DNA from: Tidjanibacter massiliensis
GTDB lineage: Bacteria; Bacteroidota; Bacteroidia; Bacteroidales; Rikenellaceae
DNA: 64,000 bases
Reading direction: 5' to 3'
Assembly: GCF_900104605.1 (NCBI RefSeq)
Contig: NZ_LT629960.1
Span: forward strand, 992,001-1,056,000
Both the position numbers and the translations under genes were made by a program. Under the pieces are notes generated by a model. That model saw only the letters and a program-made list of their open reading frames with translations, was not told where the DNA came from and made no database searches. Shown piece after piece: positions 8,388-16,702 of the stretch; within the stretch, counting starts at the first letter, position 1; every line of letters starts with the position of its first letter.

Positions 8388-9386
8388 TTATCGGATGAAG
8401 TTATTGATTCGGTTCGAAGAGTCGAGGGGTGTCTGGTCCGACAATACCAACGCCTTGACCATATGCAGCGTCTCCCGCTTGTACTTTTGGAAATGGGGCG
8501 AAGCGATATGCGATTCGTATGCCTCCCGGCTTGCGTAGGTTTCGAGAATGGTTATTCTGCAGGGATTCTCCTTTTCATGAACCGCATACATGGTCAGTAC
8601 GCCCGGCTCGGTGCGCAGGGAGACTCCGCCCACCTCGGTCGCATATTTCATATACTCGTCAAGGAATTGCGGGTAAACCTCGATTTTCGACAGGCGCACG
8701 ATACCGTCGGCGGTCATCGGCTCCTTGGCGCACATTCCTGGCTGCTTGTCCAGGTTCAGGCATTTGCCGATGACCTCTCCCGTGGCGAGATAGGAATAGG
8801 TCGGAAACTCGAACAAGACAGGCTTCAGCCTCGTATAATCCAATTTGCCGTTGCTGTCGAGCACATCGGGAGCGGCGTAGGTGTTCGCCACGGAGCAGAT
8901 AAAGTTGTCGAAGCCCTCGGTTTCGTAAATATCCACCACGTTACACTCCATTGTCAGTGGGGAGACATCTATCACGGGTGTACCGTTTTCGCCCCAGTGG
9001 TAATCGAACACCCCCGACTTATCGACCGATGCGCCGCTCACGCTGCCCACGTAGTCGGCTTCCGGCAGCATTTCACGACTGACCAGGTTGATAGAAAGTT
9101 TTTTGGAATCTTTTATCCCTCGATTGGTATGATGGCTTTTGCTCATGCTGACCACTATCCGGTCATGACCGATAATGCCCGTATGTCCGACGACAAGCCA
9201 GTTCACCTTGCCCCCGACCTCCGCACCGACGACCGTCATCGGTTTCGGGTAGAGTGCCAACAGGCTTCCGATATTTCGTTTTTCCGTTTCCATGATATTG
9301 GGACGATTCATGTCATTTTCCACTGTCGTACCGCATGACGACAGGCAGCACAGCAGCAGTACGCTTAACAGGAACCTCTTATTCAT
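8388..9386 (-). CDS. lipoprotein: flavin reductase-like split barrel fused to an ABM monooxygenase domain
   Basis: 332 residues. The N-terminus is a lipoprotein signal with acceptor Cys18 (LLLCCLSSCGTT). Residues about 40-215 resemble the flavin reductase FMN-binding split barrel (PKPMTVVGAEVGGKVNWLVV, then INLVSREMLPEADYVGSVSG). Residues about 240-320 resemble an antibiotic-biosynthesis monooxygenase (ABM) ferredoxin-like domain (RLSKIEVYPQFLDEYMKYA, then YASREAYESHIASPHFQKYK). The fusion is unusual to me, and the lipobox places it in the periplasm on a membrane. Co-transcription with an exported flavodoxin and a CMD-cupin protein points to extracytoplasmic flavin redox chemistry. The substrate is unknown. 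Confidence 0.78.
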   Translation of the reverse strand: MNKRFLLSVLLLCCLSSCGTTVENDMNRPNIMETEKRNIGSLLALYPKPMTVVGAEVGGKVNWLVVGHTGIIGHDRIVVSMSKSHHTNRGIKDSKKLSINLVSREMLPEADYVGSVSGASVDKSGVFDYHWGENGTPVIDVSPLTMECNVVDIYETEGFDNFICSVANTYAAPDVLDSNGKLDYTRLKPVLFEFPTYSYLATGEVIGKCLNLDKQPGMCAKEPMTADGIVRLSKIEVYPQFLDEYMKYATEVGGVSLRTEPGVLTMYAVHEKENPCRITILETYASREAYESHIASPHFQKYKRETLHMVKALVLSDQTPLDSSNRINNFIR

Positions 9387-9397
9387 CTTTTCCGTTT

Positions 9398-9958
9398 TCA
9401 GATGTATTTGATAAACTTCGCCGGCACTCCGCCCACGACCGTATTCGCGGCCACGTCCTTCGTCACGACCGCACCCGCCCCGACGACGGCATTGTCTCCA
9501 ATGGTCACCCCCTGCAGAACGGTCGCGTTGGAACCTATCCAGACATTTTTCCCGAGAACGATAGGGGCGGGAAAGGGATGCCTGCGCGTTTCGGGCGGCA
9601 ATCCGTGGTTGAGCGTGGCGAACACCACATTGTGTCCGATTTGGCAGCCGTTCCCGATGAAGACGCCGCCGTGGTCCTGAAAATGGCAGCAGGCATTGAT
9701 GAAAACATCCTCGCCGACAGTAATGTTCCCGCCGAAATCGGTATAGAACGGCGGAAAGAGACGGAGCGACTCTGGTACCTCATAGCCGAACAGTTCGGAC
9801 AGCAATCCCCGCACCTCGTCCGGCGTATGATACGCCGTATTCAACCGGAACGTGACCCGCCTCGCCCGGTCGCTCATTTCGTCCATGAAACGGTGTATCT
9901 CCTCCGTATCGAGCGGACAGCGCCCTTTCACATACTCCTTAAATTCTTCGATACTCAT
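9398..9958 (-). CDS. maltose/galactoside-type sugar O-acetyltransferase (left-handed beta-helix)
   Basis: 186 residues from ATG 9958; the frame is open farther upstream but those residues are unlike a protein. The N-terminus resembles the Mac domain of maltose/galactoside acetyltransferases; then come hexapeptide repeats (FGGNITVGEDVFINACCHFQ, IGNGCQIGHNVVFATLNHG with the catalytic-type His, IGSNATVLQGVTIGDNAVVG) and the typical end PAKFIKYI. Known reaction: acetyl-CoA-dependent O-acetylation of a sugar or similar acceptor in the cytoplasm. It heads the four-gene redox operon with an 11-base gap to the flavin reductase lipoprotein, which is an odd partner. Confidence 0.85.
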   Translation of the reverse strand: MSIEEFKEYVKGRCPLDTEEIHRFMDEMSDRARRVTFRLNTAYHTPDEVRGLLSELFGYEVPESLRLFPPFYTDFGGNITVGEDVFINACCHFQDHGGVFIGNGCQIGHNVVFATLNHGLPPETRRHPFPAPIVLGKNVWIGSNATVLQGVTIGDNAVVGAGAVVTKDVAANTVVGGVPAKFIKYI

Positions 9959-10180
9959 ATGGTTTCCTTTTTTCAAATTGCCCCCACATATTTCCGGCCA
10001 CACCCGACGGTGCCTTCGCCTCACGAATATCGCATGCTGCTCCGCCGGTCTCTGACAGGGACACCGGCAGGCCGCCGATATCTTCCATCTCCATTCCCGT
10101 CGCACCTTTCCCGGTCCGCCCCTTTCCCATCGCCGCACGGCAGGCGAACGAACAGCACGCGACAGCCGCCGACCGTGCGT

Positions 10181-11224
10181 TTACAGGGACAGCGTGACGG
10201 TAATTTCTCCCACACCACCCAACAAATCGAGCATCTCTTCACGAGTAGCCACGCCATCCACCCTGCCCAGCCGGGTAAAGTTCCACGAATTGGTATCGTA
10301 ATAGATAACGAACGAATCCCCCTGATACAAAATCAGGTCGCCCGGGCCGGTCGTGGTCTGTCGGTCGTTGCGGGGAAGCGATATGCCCAGCGAACCGACT
10401 TTTTCCATGTCACCGTAATCGCTCATCCGGATGGATAACGGACCTTGTGCAAGACGTTCTTTAAGGGCTTGTGTGGAGGAGTTCTCCTCCAGCGTAGCAG
10501 TAAAGGTACTGCCTTCCACGGTAAGTTCAAGCGTATTTGTCTGCATAGGCTCTTCGCTGTCGTTGTCGTTCGCCTCCAGACGTTCCAACCAGGCGGTGAC
10601 GCGCGGCTCCGTCTCTTCGAGCGTGTTTTGCGTCAAATGCAACACCTCCGTAAATTCAGCATCGGGGCAGAGGCTGCGGGCCTCACCGACCGAGGCGGAA
10701 ACACCGCTGCTTCCGCTGGTGGCGAAGAGCGCAATCCGCTTGCCGGCAAGTTCCGAGGCGTGTGCATACAGGAACGCCTGCATCGGCGAGGCCATGCTGC
10801 CGTACCATATCGGATAACCGACGAATACGGTATCGTAGTCATCGAAGTGCTCCACGTAGGTAGCGACAGCCGGATAGTCGCCCTGCCGGATGGCAGCCAA
10901 CTCCTCCTGCGCCCGTTCCAGCATGGCATTGTAATCGTCTTCGTAAGGCACCGCGGGTTCGACCTCCAGCATATCGCAATCGAGCACTGTCCGGATTTGC
11001 CGCGCCACACGTTCGGTATTGCCCGTACGCGAACAGTAAAGCACCAGACTGCGCCCCCTGCCGCCGGGGAGCGGCTCCGCCGGTTCATCATCGTCCCCGC
11101 CGGGTTTTCCCGGCGTTTCGGGTTGCGAAGGCTGTCCGGGTGCGAAAGGCCCGTCATCGGTACCGCCGCAGGCTGCCGTCGTCAGAACGGTCAGCAGCAA
11201 TGGAATCCACAACAACTTTTTCAT
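10181..11224 (-). CDS. lipoprotein flavodoxin with C-terminal cyclophilin-like domain
   Basis: 347 residues from ATG 11224, chosen because a good Shine-Dalgarno (GAAGGA) precedes it; the frame is open to 11242. The lipoprotein signal ends at Cys19 (LLTVLTTAACGG), followed by a Pro/Gly/Asp-rich linker. Residues about 60-220 are a flavodoxin (SLVLYCSRTGNTERVARQI, VFVGYPIWYGSMASP, FATSGSSGVSAS). Residues about 235-345 (LTVEGSTFTATLEENSSTQ, then GDLILYQGDSFVIYYDTNSW) resemble a bacterial cyclophilin-like beta-barrel. This second exported flavodoxin lies 220 bases upstream of the acetyltransferase gene on the same strand and may share the regulon. Confidence 0.82.
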   Translation of the reverse strand: MKKLLWIPLLLTVLTTAACGGTDDGPFAPGQPSQPETPGKPGGDDDEPAEPLPGGRGRSLVLYCSRTGNTERVARQIRTVLDCDMLEVEPAVPYEDDYNAMLERAQEELAAIRQGDYPAVATYVEHFDDYDTVFVGYPIWYGSMASPMQAFLYAHASELAGKRIALFATSGSSGVSASVGEARSLCPDAEFTEVLHLTQNTLEETEPRVTAWLERLEANDNDSEEPMQTNTLELTVEGSTFTATLEENSSTQALKERLAQGPLSIRMSDYGDMEKVGSLGISLPRNDRQTTTGPGDLILYQGDSFVIYYDTNSWNFTRLGRVDGVATREEMLDLLGGVGEITVTLSL

Positions 11225-11462
11225 AAATCCTTCAATTTTCATAACCGTTATCGTCCGGCCGTCCCTGTTCCCGCCGCAACTCCCGGACCGGGCACACGGA
11301 CATCTCTCCCTGCCGTCCCCTTCTCCGTCCCTCTTTTCGACAATGCAAAGTTACCGCACCAGACGGAAGCGGACTTAACGATATACGGGAAGTTCTTACC
11401 AATTTTACCGATTTCCCTCCCCGCGCCGCTTCCCTCCCCTGCGGCCGGAGAGAAGCGCGGCG

Positions 11463-11494
11463 GTTGGCCGGTAAAAAATATTTTCCCATCTTTG
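11463..11494 (+). promoter_or_regulatory. putative promoter of the SIMPL gene
   Basis: GTTG (11463-11466), 20 bases, then CATCTTTG (11487-11494), a near match to the Bacteroidota pattern TTTG-N19-TAnnTTTG. It would give a leader of roughly 95 bases before ATG 11597. Confidence 0.4.
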
Positions 11495-11596
11495 GTACGC
11501 AGAACAAATTCTCCCGGAAAATTCCGGCCCGATTTATGGAATACGACACAACGGTGCATCCATAAGATAAAAGTCCAACAAAAACGAAAGAAAGCG

Positions 11597-12304
11597 ATGA
11601 AAAAACTCCTTATCATGGCCGCCGGACTGCTGATGCTGTCCACGGCCGCCTCTGCCCAGCAGACCGAAGCCTATCCCAGCTACATCATAGTGACGGGGAA
11701 TGCCGAACGCGAAGTGACGCCCGACGAAATATACGTGGGGATAACCATCGACGAAAGCGACAGCCGCAGCGGCAAAGTCACCGTAGCCGAACAGGAACGC
11801 AAAATGGTGGCCGAACTGAAAAAGCTCGGCATCGACGTGGACAAGGATTTGCAGGTGGGCGACATGTCGGGCGACCTGAAGAGCTACGTACTGCGCCGCG
11901 ACCGCGTACAGACGCAGAAGAACTACGTCCTGAAGGTAAGCGACGCCGCAACGCTCGGCAAGGTGTTCCAGGCCCTGGCCGCCATCGACATCTCCCGCAT
12001 GAACCTCATCAAGGCCACGCGCAGCGACCTCGAACAGATTAAGCTGGAACTGCGTGCCGAAGCCATGAAGAACGCACGCCGGAGCGCCGACACCCTCGCC
12101 GAAGCCATCGGACAGAAGGCCGGCAAGGCTTTCATGATAATCGACAACAACTACTACGGCAGCGGTACGGTCTATTTCAACGACGCGATGCCGGTAGCGC
12201 GCTCGGCCAAGATGGAGGCGGCAGCGACCGATACGGGCGCTTCGCTCGAATTCCAGGACATGAAAATCAACTGCTCGGTAAACGTCCGGTTCGTACTGGA
12301 ATAA
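11597..12304 (+). CDS. exported SIMPL (DUF541) domain protein
   Basis: 235 residues from ATG 11597, which gives the signal peptide MKKLLIMAAGLLMLSTAASA followed by QQ. The frame is open for over a kilobase upstream, antisense to the flavodoxin lipoprotein, but that part has no protein-like character. The mature part has the SIMPL pattern: YIIVTGNAEREVTPDEIYVG near the start, a central helical section, and CSVNVRFVLE at the end. SIMPL proteins are periplasmic or outer-membrane and oligomeric; their biochemical role is unclear. The next gene (mnmD) starts 81 bases downstream on the same strand. Confidence 0.85.
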   Translation: MKKLLIMAAGLLMLSTAASAQQTEAYPSYIIVTGNAEREVTPDEIYVGITIDESDSRSGKVTVAEQERKMVAELKKLGIDVDKDLQVGDMSGDLKSYVLRRDRVQTQKNYVLKVSDAATLGKVFQALAAIDISRMNLIKATRSDLEQIKLELRAEAMKNARRSADTLAEAIGQKAGKAFMIIDNNYYGSGTVYFNDAMPVARSAKMEAAATDTGASLEFQDMKINCSVNVRFVLE

Positions 12305-12385
12305 CGACCGGGCCCCAAGCCCCTTCCCCAGGCCGGCGAGGGAAGGAGCCGCCGCACCGACGGCCGGTGCCCGATACGACGAATT

Positions 12386-13075
12386 ATGGAAACGATACAC
12401 CCTGAAAAGGTGACGACGGATGACGGAACGGCAACGCTCCGTCATCCTCTTTTCGGCGACACCTACCACTCCCTGCACGGTGCAGCGACGGAGTCGGAAC
12501 ATGTCTTCATCCGCAACGGACTCGCCGCCGCAGGCAGGAATTCGGTACGGATACTCGAAGCGGGATTCGGCAGCGGCCTCAACGCCTGGCTGACGCTGGA
12601 GTACGCCCGACGGCACGGAATACGCATCGACTACCGTGCCGTGGAGCGCTACCCCGTGGATGCGGAGACGGCCTGCGGACTCGGCTATACGGAAGACACG
12701 CTCTTCGCCGACCTGCACCGCAGCGCATGGGACAGGGAACTGCCCCTCGCCGAGGGATTCACGCTGACCAAATACGCCGCCGACCTGACCGAACCCGGCC
12801 GGGAGTGGGAACGCTACACCTACGACCTGGTCTACTTCGATGCCTTCGCCCCCGCTACGCAGCCGGAGATGTGGACGGCCGACATCTTCCGACGCATCTT
12901 CCGCATACTCGCACCGGGAGGAGCCCTCGTAACGTACAGCGCCAGGGGAACGGTCAAACAGGCACTCCGCGAGGCGGGATTCACGGTGCGGCGGCTGCCC
13001 GGCGCCCCCGGCAAACACCATATGCTGCGGGCGGAAAAGCCGGTCGAGCCACCGGCAGGCCATCCTGCCGAATGA
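12386..13075 (+). CDS. mnmD: tRNA 5-methylaminomethyl-2-thiouridine methyltransferase (MnmD-type, stand-alone)
   Basis: 229 residues matching the methyltransferase half of MnmC (DUF752): N-terminal TLRHPLFGDTYHSLHGAATE, SAM-binding LEAGFGSGLNAWLTLEYA, the conserved FDAFAPATQPEMWT, and the C-terminal LRRLP-like segment (RRLPGAPGKHHMLRA). Known reaction: methylation of 5-aminomethyl-2-thiouridine at the tRNA wobble position to mnm5s2U. The FAD-dependent oxidase half of fused MnmC is absent, as expected for MnmD. It acts in the cytoplasm. Confidence 0.88.
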   Translation: METIHPEKVTTDDGTATLRHPLFGDTYHSLHGAATESEHVFIRNGLAAAGRNSVRILEAGFGSGLNAWLTLEYARRHGIRIDYRAVERYPVDAETACGLGYTEDTLFADLHRSAWDRELPLAEGFTLTKYAADLTEPGREWERYTYDLVYFDAFAPATQPEMWTADIFRRIFRILAPGGALVTYSARGTVKQALREAGFTVRRLPGAPGKHHMLRAEKPVEPPAGHPAE

Positions 13076-13264
13076 CCGGCCGCAGACACGGCAGTGAGAT
13101 TACGCCGCGGCACACGGTGCCGACGGCAAGATGACGACGGAGCGGACACACTCCCCGCAATCCGCTCCGTCGGACCTATCGCCCGATGTACCGCCGGGCA
13201 AGGAAAACCTGCATTTCTTTGCCGGCCGTTCCTATTGCGAAGCGGTTGCTACCGTTATTTATAT

Positions 13265-13272
13265 TACCTTTG
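13265..13272 (+). promoter_or_regulatory. -7 element of the cytidine deaminase gene
   Basis: TACCTTTG matches TAnnTTTG exactly. With initiation a few bases downstream, the leader to ATG 13312 is about 33 bases, which argues against the in-frame ATG at 13282 as start. Confidence 0.55.
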
Positions 13273-13311
13273 ACGGTCGGCATGACGGAACATGCGCCGA
13301 CAAGGAAGGCC

Positions 13312-13767
13312 ATGGAAAAACAATACACATTCCCTTACAGGCAATACACCCTACCGGACGGCGCAACGCCGGAGGAGAGGCTCCTTATCGAAGAGGCCCG
13401 CAAAGCGGCCCAGGGCGCCTATGCCCCCTTCTCGGGCTACCGCGTTGGGGCCGCCGCCCGGTTGGCGAGCGGGCGGATAATCACCGCCGCGAACCAGGAA
13501 AGCGAAGTGTTTCCGGCGGGCCTCTGCGCCGAACGGGTGCTGCTTTTCAGCCACCTGGCCACCGACCCGGAAGACCGGATAACGGCTCTGGCCATCGCCT
13601 CCGTCCCGGACGATACGGAGTGTTGTCCGTGCGGCGGATGCAGGCAGGTAATGCTGGACACGATGCGGCGCCAGGGTACCCCCTTCCGCATCATTATGAG
13701 CAGCGAGCAGAGCGCCACGGTCGTGGACAGTCCCGCCTGCCTGATGCCTTTCCCTTTCGGCCTCTGA
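13312..13767 (+). CDS. cdd: cytidine deaminase
   Basis: 151 residues, typical for the homotetrameric cytidine deaminase family. The zinc and catalytic motifs are complete: CAE (Cys72, Glu74) and PCGGC (Cys107, Cys110). The substrate segment YAPFSGYRVGAA is at residues 37-48. Known reaction: hydrolytic deamination of cytidine or deoxycytidine to uridine in pyrimidine salvage. ATG 13312 was chosen on the basis of the promoter and family length. The neighbouring pseudouridine synthase gene begins 45 bases downstream and may be co-transcribed. Confidence 0.92.
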   Translation: MEKQYTFPYRQYTLPDGATPEERLLIEEARKAAQGAYAPFSGYRVGAAARLASGRIITAANQESEVFPAGLCAERVLLFSHLATDPEDRITALAIASVPDDTECCPCGGCRQVMLDTMRRQGTPFRIIMSSEQSATVVDSPACLMPFPFGL

Positions 13768-13812
13768 CAGGCCCCCGGAAAACGGCCGACGACAACGCAT
13801 TAAAACCGATAT

Positions 13813-14538
13813 ATGGCAAACGATACTTTCACGGGAGGATTCTCCGCCGGGGACATCCTCTACGAGGACAACCACCTCATCGCCGTCAACAAACGGGCCG
13901 GACAGCTCGTGCAGAGCGACACGGCGGGCGAACCGGGCCTCGAAGAGATGATAAAAGCCTTCATCAAGGAGCGCGACGGCAAACCGGGGGAGGTGTTCCT
14001 CGGCGTCGCCCACCGCATCGACCGGCCCGTCAGCGGTGCGGTACTCTTCGCCAAGACGAGCAAGGCGCTGGTAAGGCTGAACGAAATGCTGCGCGACCGC
14101 AGCGTAAAGAAAATCTACTGGGCGATAACGGAGAACATTCCGGAAGAACCGGAGGGTACGCTCCGTCACTGGATGACGCGCGACGGCAAGACCAACCGGG
14201 CACACGCCTACGCCTCGCCTCGCGGCGACGCCAAAGAGGCCGTGCTCCGCTACCGGCTTCTGGGCGGCAGCAAGAACTACCGGCTGCTGGAGGTCGAACT
14301 CATCACCGGAAGGCACCACCAGATTCGCTGCCAGCTTGCAAAAGCCGGGTGTCCGATAAAGGGCGACCTGAAGTACGGTGCACCGCGCTCCAACCCCGGC
14401 GGCGGCATCTCGCTCCATTCGCGCAGCCTCTCCTTCGTCCATCCCGTACGCAGGGAACCGCTGACGATAACCGCTCCCGTCCCGAAAGAGGACAGCCTCT
14501 GGAGTTTCTTTGAAAAGTCGCAGGGCGGAGACGAATAG
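13813..14538 (+). CDS. RluA-family pseudouridine synthase
   Basis: 241 residues. The catalytic motif is HRIDRPVSGAVLFAKTSKA with Asp70 as the expected nucleophile, followed by KIYWAI and the late motifs TGRHHQIRCQLAKAGCPIKG and LHSRSLSFVHPV. No S4 domain is visible, so it is a short member (RluA/RluC/TruC-like without S4). Known reaction: uridine to pseudouridine in rRNA or tRNA. The target site cannot be read from sequence alone. Confidence 0.9.
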   Translation: MANDTFTGGFSAGDILYEDNHLIAVNKRAGQLVQSDTAGEPGLEEMIKAFIKERDGKPGEVFLGVAHRIDRPVSGAVLFAKTSKALVRLNEMLRDRSVKKIYWAITENIPEEPEGTLRHWMTRDGKTNRAHAYASPRGDAKEAVLRYRLLGGSKNYRLLEVELITGRHHQIRCQLAKAGCPIKGDLKYGAPRSNPGGGISLHSRSLSFVHPVRREPLTITAPVPKEDSLWSFFEKSQGGDE

Positions 14539-14573
14539 GCACCCGGCGGCAGAATCCGGAAAATTTCTCGGCC

Positions 14574-14650
14574 GGCGGTGTTACATTTTTCCGGCCGGCA
14601 CGTCCCTATATGAAAAGGGCGTCGGGCGGTACTTTTTCCCGGCCGGGGCG
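14574..14650 (+). repeat. imperfect GC-palindrome direct repeat upstream of the DUF2807 gene
   Basis: Two similar units, 14574-14602 and 14625-14650, each reading GGCGGT, a T-rich tract, then a CCGGCCGG-like palindrome and GC-rich bases. They lie between the pseudouridine synthase stop and the DUF2807 start. They may be a terminator-like or regulatory element; function unknown. Confidence 0.4.
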
Positions 14651-14698
14651 CCCTGACGGCGCCCGCCCCGCTGGCGGAAACAAACCACAGAAAGTACC

Positions 14699-15466
14699 AT
14701 GAAAAGAATCTTCACCCTCCTTTTTTGCCTTCTGGCCGCAGCATCGGCGACCTCAGGTCATACGGCAGAGCGACAGGACGAGGCCTGCAACACTACCCAT
14801 GCGGCCGACAGCAGCATCCGTCCCGCGAAAAAATCGGTTACCCAGCGCCGGGAAGTCCGCAGATTCGAAGAGATTGCGGCATCGTCCGGCATCACCGTAC
14901 TGGTAAGACAAGCCGACGAGTGGACGGTGGAAGTCTCCGCAGACGAGAACATCATCGACCGCGTACAGACCGAAGTCGTGGGCAATACGCTCCGCATCCG
15001 CTACCGGAACAACACCTCCATCAACGGCCGGCATGAACCCACCGTCGTCCGCGTCTCCTGTCCGGTGCTTACGAACATCTCGGCCACCAGCGGAACGGAC
15101 ATCACGTTCACGAACCTTTTCGAAGGGGAAGCGCTGACCGTCCATGCCACGAGCGCCGCACGTATCGACGGGGCCATCCGGTACGGCAGTCTCATGCTTT
15201 CGGCCACCAGCGGCGCCGACATCACCCTGACGGGCCGCAGCAGACACTCCACCCTCACCGCAACGAGCGGTGCGAACATAGACGCATCGGCCCTCGTCAG
15301 CGAAGAGGTCTCGGCCTCTGCAACCAGCGGAGCACACGTCAAGACCTATGCACACACCCGGCTCACGGCAAAAGCGACGAGCGGCGCCATCGTAGTATAT
15401 TACGGCAATCCGACACAGACCGACATTTCGGCCACCAGCGGAGGCAGCATCCGGAAACGGCCCTGA
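14699..15466 (+). CDS. exported DUF2807 (GIN) beta-solenoid protein
   Basis: 255 residues. A signal peptide (MKRIFTLLFCLLAAASATSG) precedes a DUF2807-type domain, starting with RRFEEIAASSGITVLVRQ. The domain is a right-handed beta-solenoid with a visible register: the motif ATSG or a variant recurs about every 18-25 residues (SATSGTDI, SATSGADI, TATSGANI, SATSGAHV, KATSGAIV, SATSGGSI). Such proteins are common in Bacteroidota and are described as putative adhesin heads; their actual role is unproven. It probably sits in the periplasm or on the cell surface. The gene is monocistronic by position. Confidence 0.85.
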   Translation: MKRIFTLLFCLLAAASATSGHTAERQDEACNTTHAADSSIRPAKKSVTQRREVRRFEEIAASSGITVLVRQADEWTVEVSADENIIDRVQTEVVGNTLRIRYRNNTSINGRHEPTVVRVSCPVLTNISATSGTDITFTNLFEGEALTVHATSAARIDGAIRYGSLMLSATSGADITLTGRSRHSTLTATSGANIDASALVSEEVSASATSGAHVKTYAHTRLTAKATSGAIVVYYGNPTQTDISATSGGSIRKRP

Positions 15467-15518
15467 CCTGCTGCACGGAAACGGATGCCTTCCCCCGTAA
15501 GGGAACAGCCAAGCGGAC

Positions 15519-15616
15519 CCCGGCGGCAGTTCTGCCGCCGGGATGCAACCGTTACAGGCAGCCACTGCTCTGCAAACATCACGGCAGCTTGCGGGCACTA
15601 TCCGTCCCCGCAAGCT
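15519..15616. terminator. two hairpins between the convergent DUF2807 and AraC genes
   Basis: First hairpin: 11-base arms at 15519-15529 and 15532-15542 with a 2-base gap (in practice a slightly shorter stem and a tetraloop or larger). Second: arms 15586-15595 and 15607-15616. No T run follows on the plus strand. Their position between converging genes suggests bidirectional termination. Confidence 0.4.
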
Positions 15617-15714
15617 TATACGACAAAACCAACAGCCGCATTACAAAACGGTAAGATTCTCAAAATATCGCCGCAACGCTACCGTCAGAAAGGACAAAAC
15701 GGAGACGGGCAACG

Positions 15715-16575
15715 TCAGGTCTGCTGCAATCGCTTCCGATATTGCGACGGGCTCGTTCCGATATTTTTCCGAAAGACCCGAATAAAATGCGGTAAATCAT
15801 TGAATCCTACGAGATAGCACACTTCGGATATGGACTTCTGCGAGTGTTTCAACAATTCGCAAGCAGTGTTCAGCCGGTATTGCGTCACGAACTGCGAGAA
15901 TGTCATTCCCTTACAACGCTTGAAATAGGAACAGAAAGCGGAACGGTTCATCCCTGTCTCCGCCGCCATATCGTCCAATGATATTGGATGAATGTAGTGT
16001 GCCATGACATAAGCATGGATTTGCTGCATTCGGCGCACATCACGTTCCATCCGTACCGGCTTGCCCGCAAACGAATAATCCGATGCCGTAAAGATGACAG
16101 GCAGCAGGCGGAACATTTCGCATAGCCGCTCCAATTCATTCAATCCATTCATTTTATGCAATGCCTGACGGACAATCCGGGAACTTCGCACGCCGAATTT
16201 CAACGCCTCGGTCGGGAAAACGACCCCCGTCAAGCCGTTCCGTAATTCGGGAAAGACCTCCATGCACCTCTGCACAAGGGTATGCCTGAAAGCCACCATA
16301 AGATAACGGATACACCCCTCTTTGTCAGCCGAAGAGGGGGCATAGTCCCAATGATGGTGCATGGAGGGCGGAATTAGCACCACATCTCCCGCCGCAAAGG
16401 GCTGTAGCGTGTCTCCGGCCGTTCGCGCCCCATACCCCTGCAATACATAGTACAGTTCCCACGCATCGTGCCGATGCAGTTTTGCTTCCATCCGTACATC
16501 CACCCGTTGGTCTATAAAAAAGAACGAATGATTTTCCTGGTCCGGCAAGTCATACGGTATTACGACATCTTTCAT
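15715..16575 (-). CDS. AraC-family transcriptional regulator
   Basis: 286 residues from ATG 16575 (the frame continues to 16665 but runs through the promoter). The N-terminal cupin-like effector domain shows HRHDAWELYYVLQGYG and FAAGDVVLIPPSMHHHWDY. The last 100 residues form the paired helix-turn-helix (SLDDMAAETGMNRSAFCSYF, then SISEVCYLVGFNDLPHFIRV, ending GTSPSQYRKRL). It is transcribed away from the nitroreductase gene across a short shared promoter region with a perfect inverted repeat, so it very likely controls that gene and itself. Confidence 0.9.
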   Translation of the reverse strand: MKDVVIPYDLPDQENHSFFFIDQRVDVRMEAKLHRHDAWELYYVLQGYGARTAGDTLQPFAAGDVVLIPPSMHHHWDYAPSSADKEGCIRYLMVAFRHTLVQRCMEVFPELRNGLTGVVFPTEALKFGVRSSRIVRQALHKMNGLNELERLCEMFRLLPVIFTASDYSFAGKPVRMERDVRRMQQIHAYVMAHYIHPISLDDMAAETGMNRSAFCSYFKRCKGMTFSQFVTQYRLNTACELLKHSQKSISEVCYLVGFNDLPHFIRVFRKNIGTSPSQYRKRLQQT

Positions 16576-16626
16576 ATCACGGCTTCGAATACATGCAAAT
16601 TTACGACAACTATTCGACAAAACAGG

Positions 16627-16660
16627 ACAAAGATACGACAACAATACACCGTATCTTTGT
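16627..16660. promoter_or_regulatory. palindromic divergent promoter region, AraC regulator / nitroreductase
   Basis: A perfect 11-base inverted repeat (16627-16637 and 16650-16660, 12-base spacer). Each arm contains an exact -7 element TATCTTTG: minus strand 16628-16635 toward the AraC gene, plus strand 16652-16659 toward the nitroreductase gene. The two promoters are therefore mirror images and overlap, so one bound protein could control both. The repeat may instead be just two back-to-back -7 elements. Confidence 0.65.
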
Positions 16661-16702
16661 AGCAATTAACGACAAGAAGTCTGACTTATAAATTAATTGC
16701 AT

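Noticed and set aside
10445-11596. Upstream extension of the SIMPL frame by almost 400 codons
   Set aside because: It is antisense to the flavodoxin lipoprotein gene; a signal peptide and a probable promoter place the real start at 11597.
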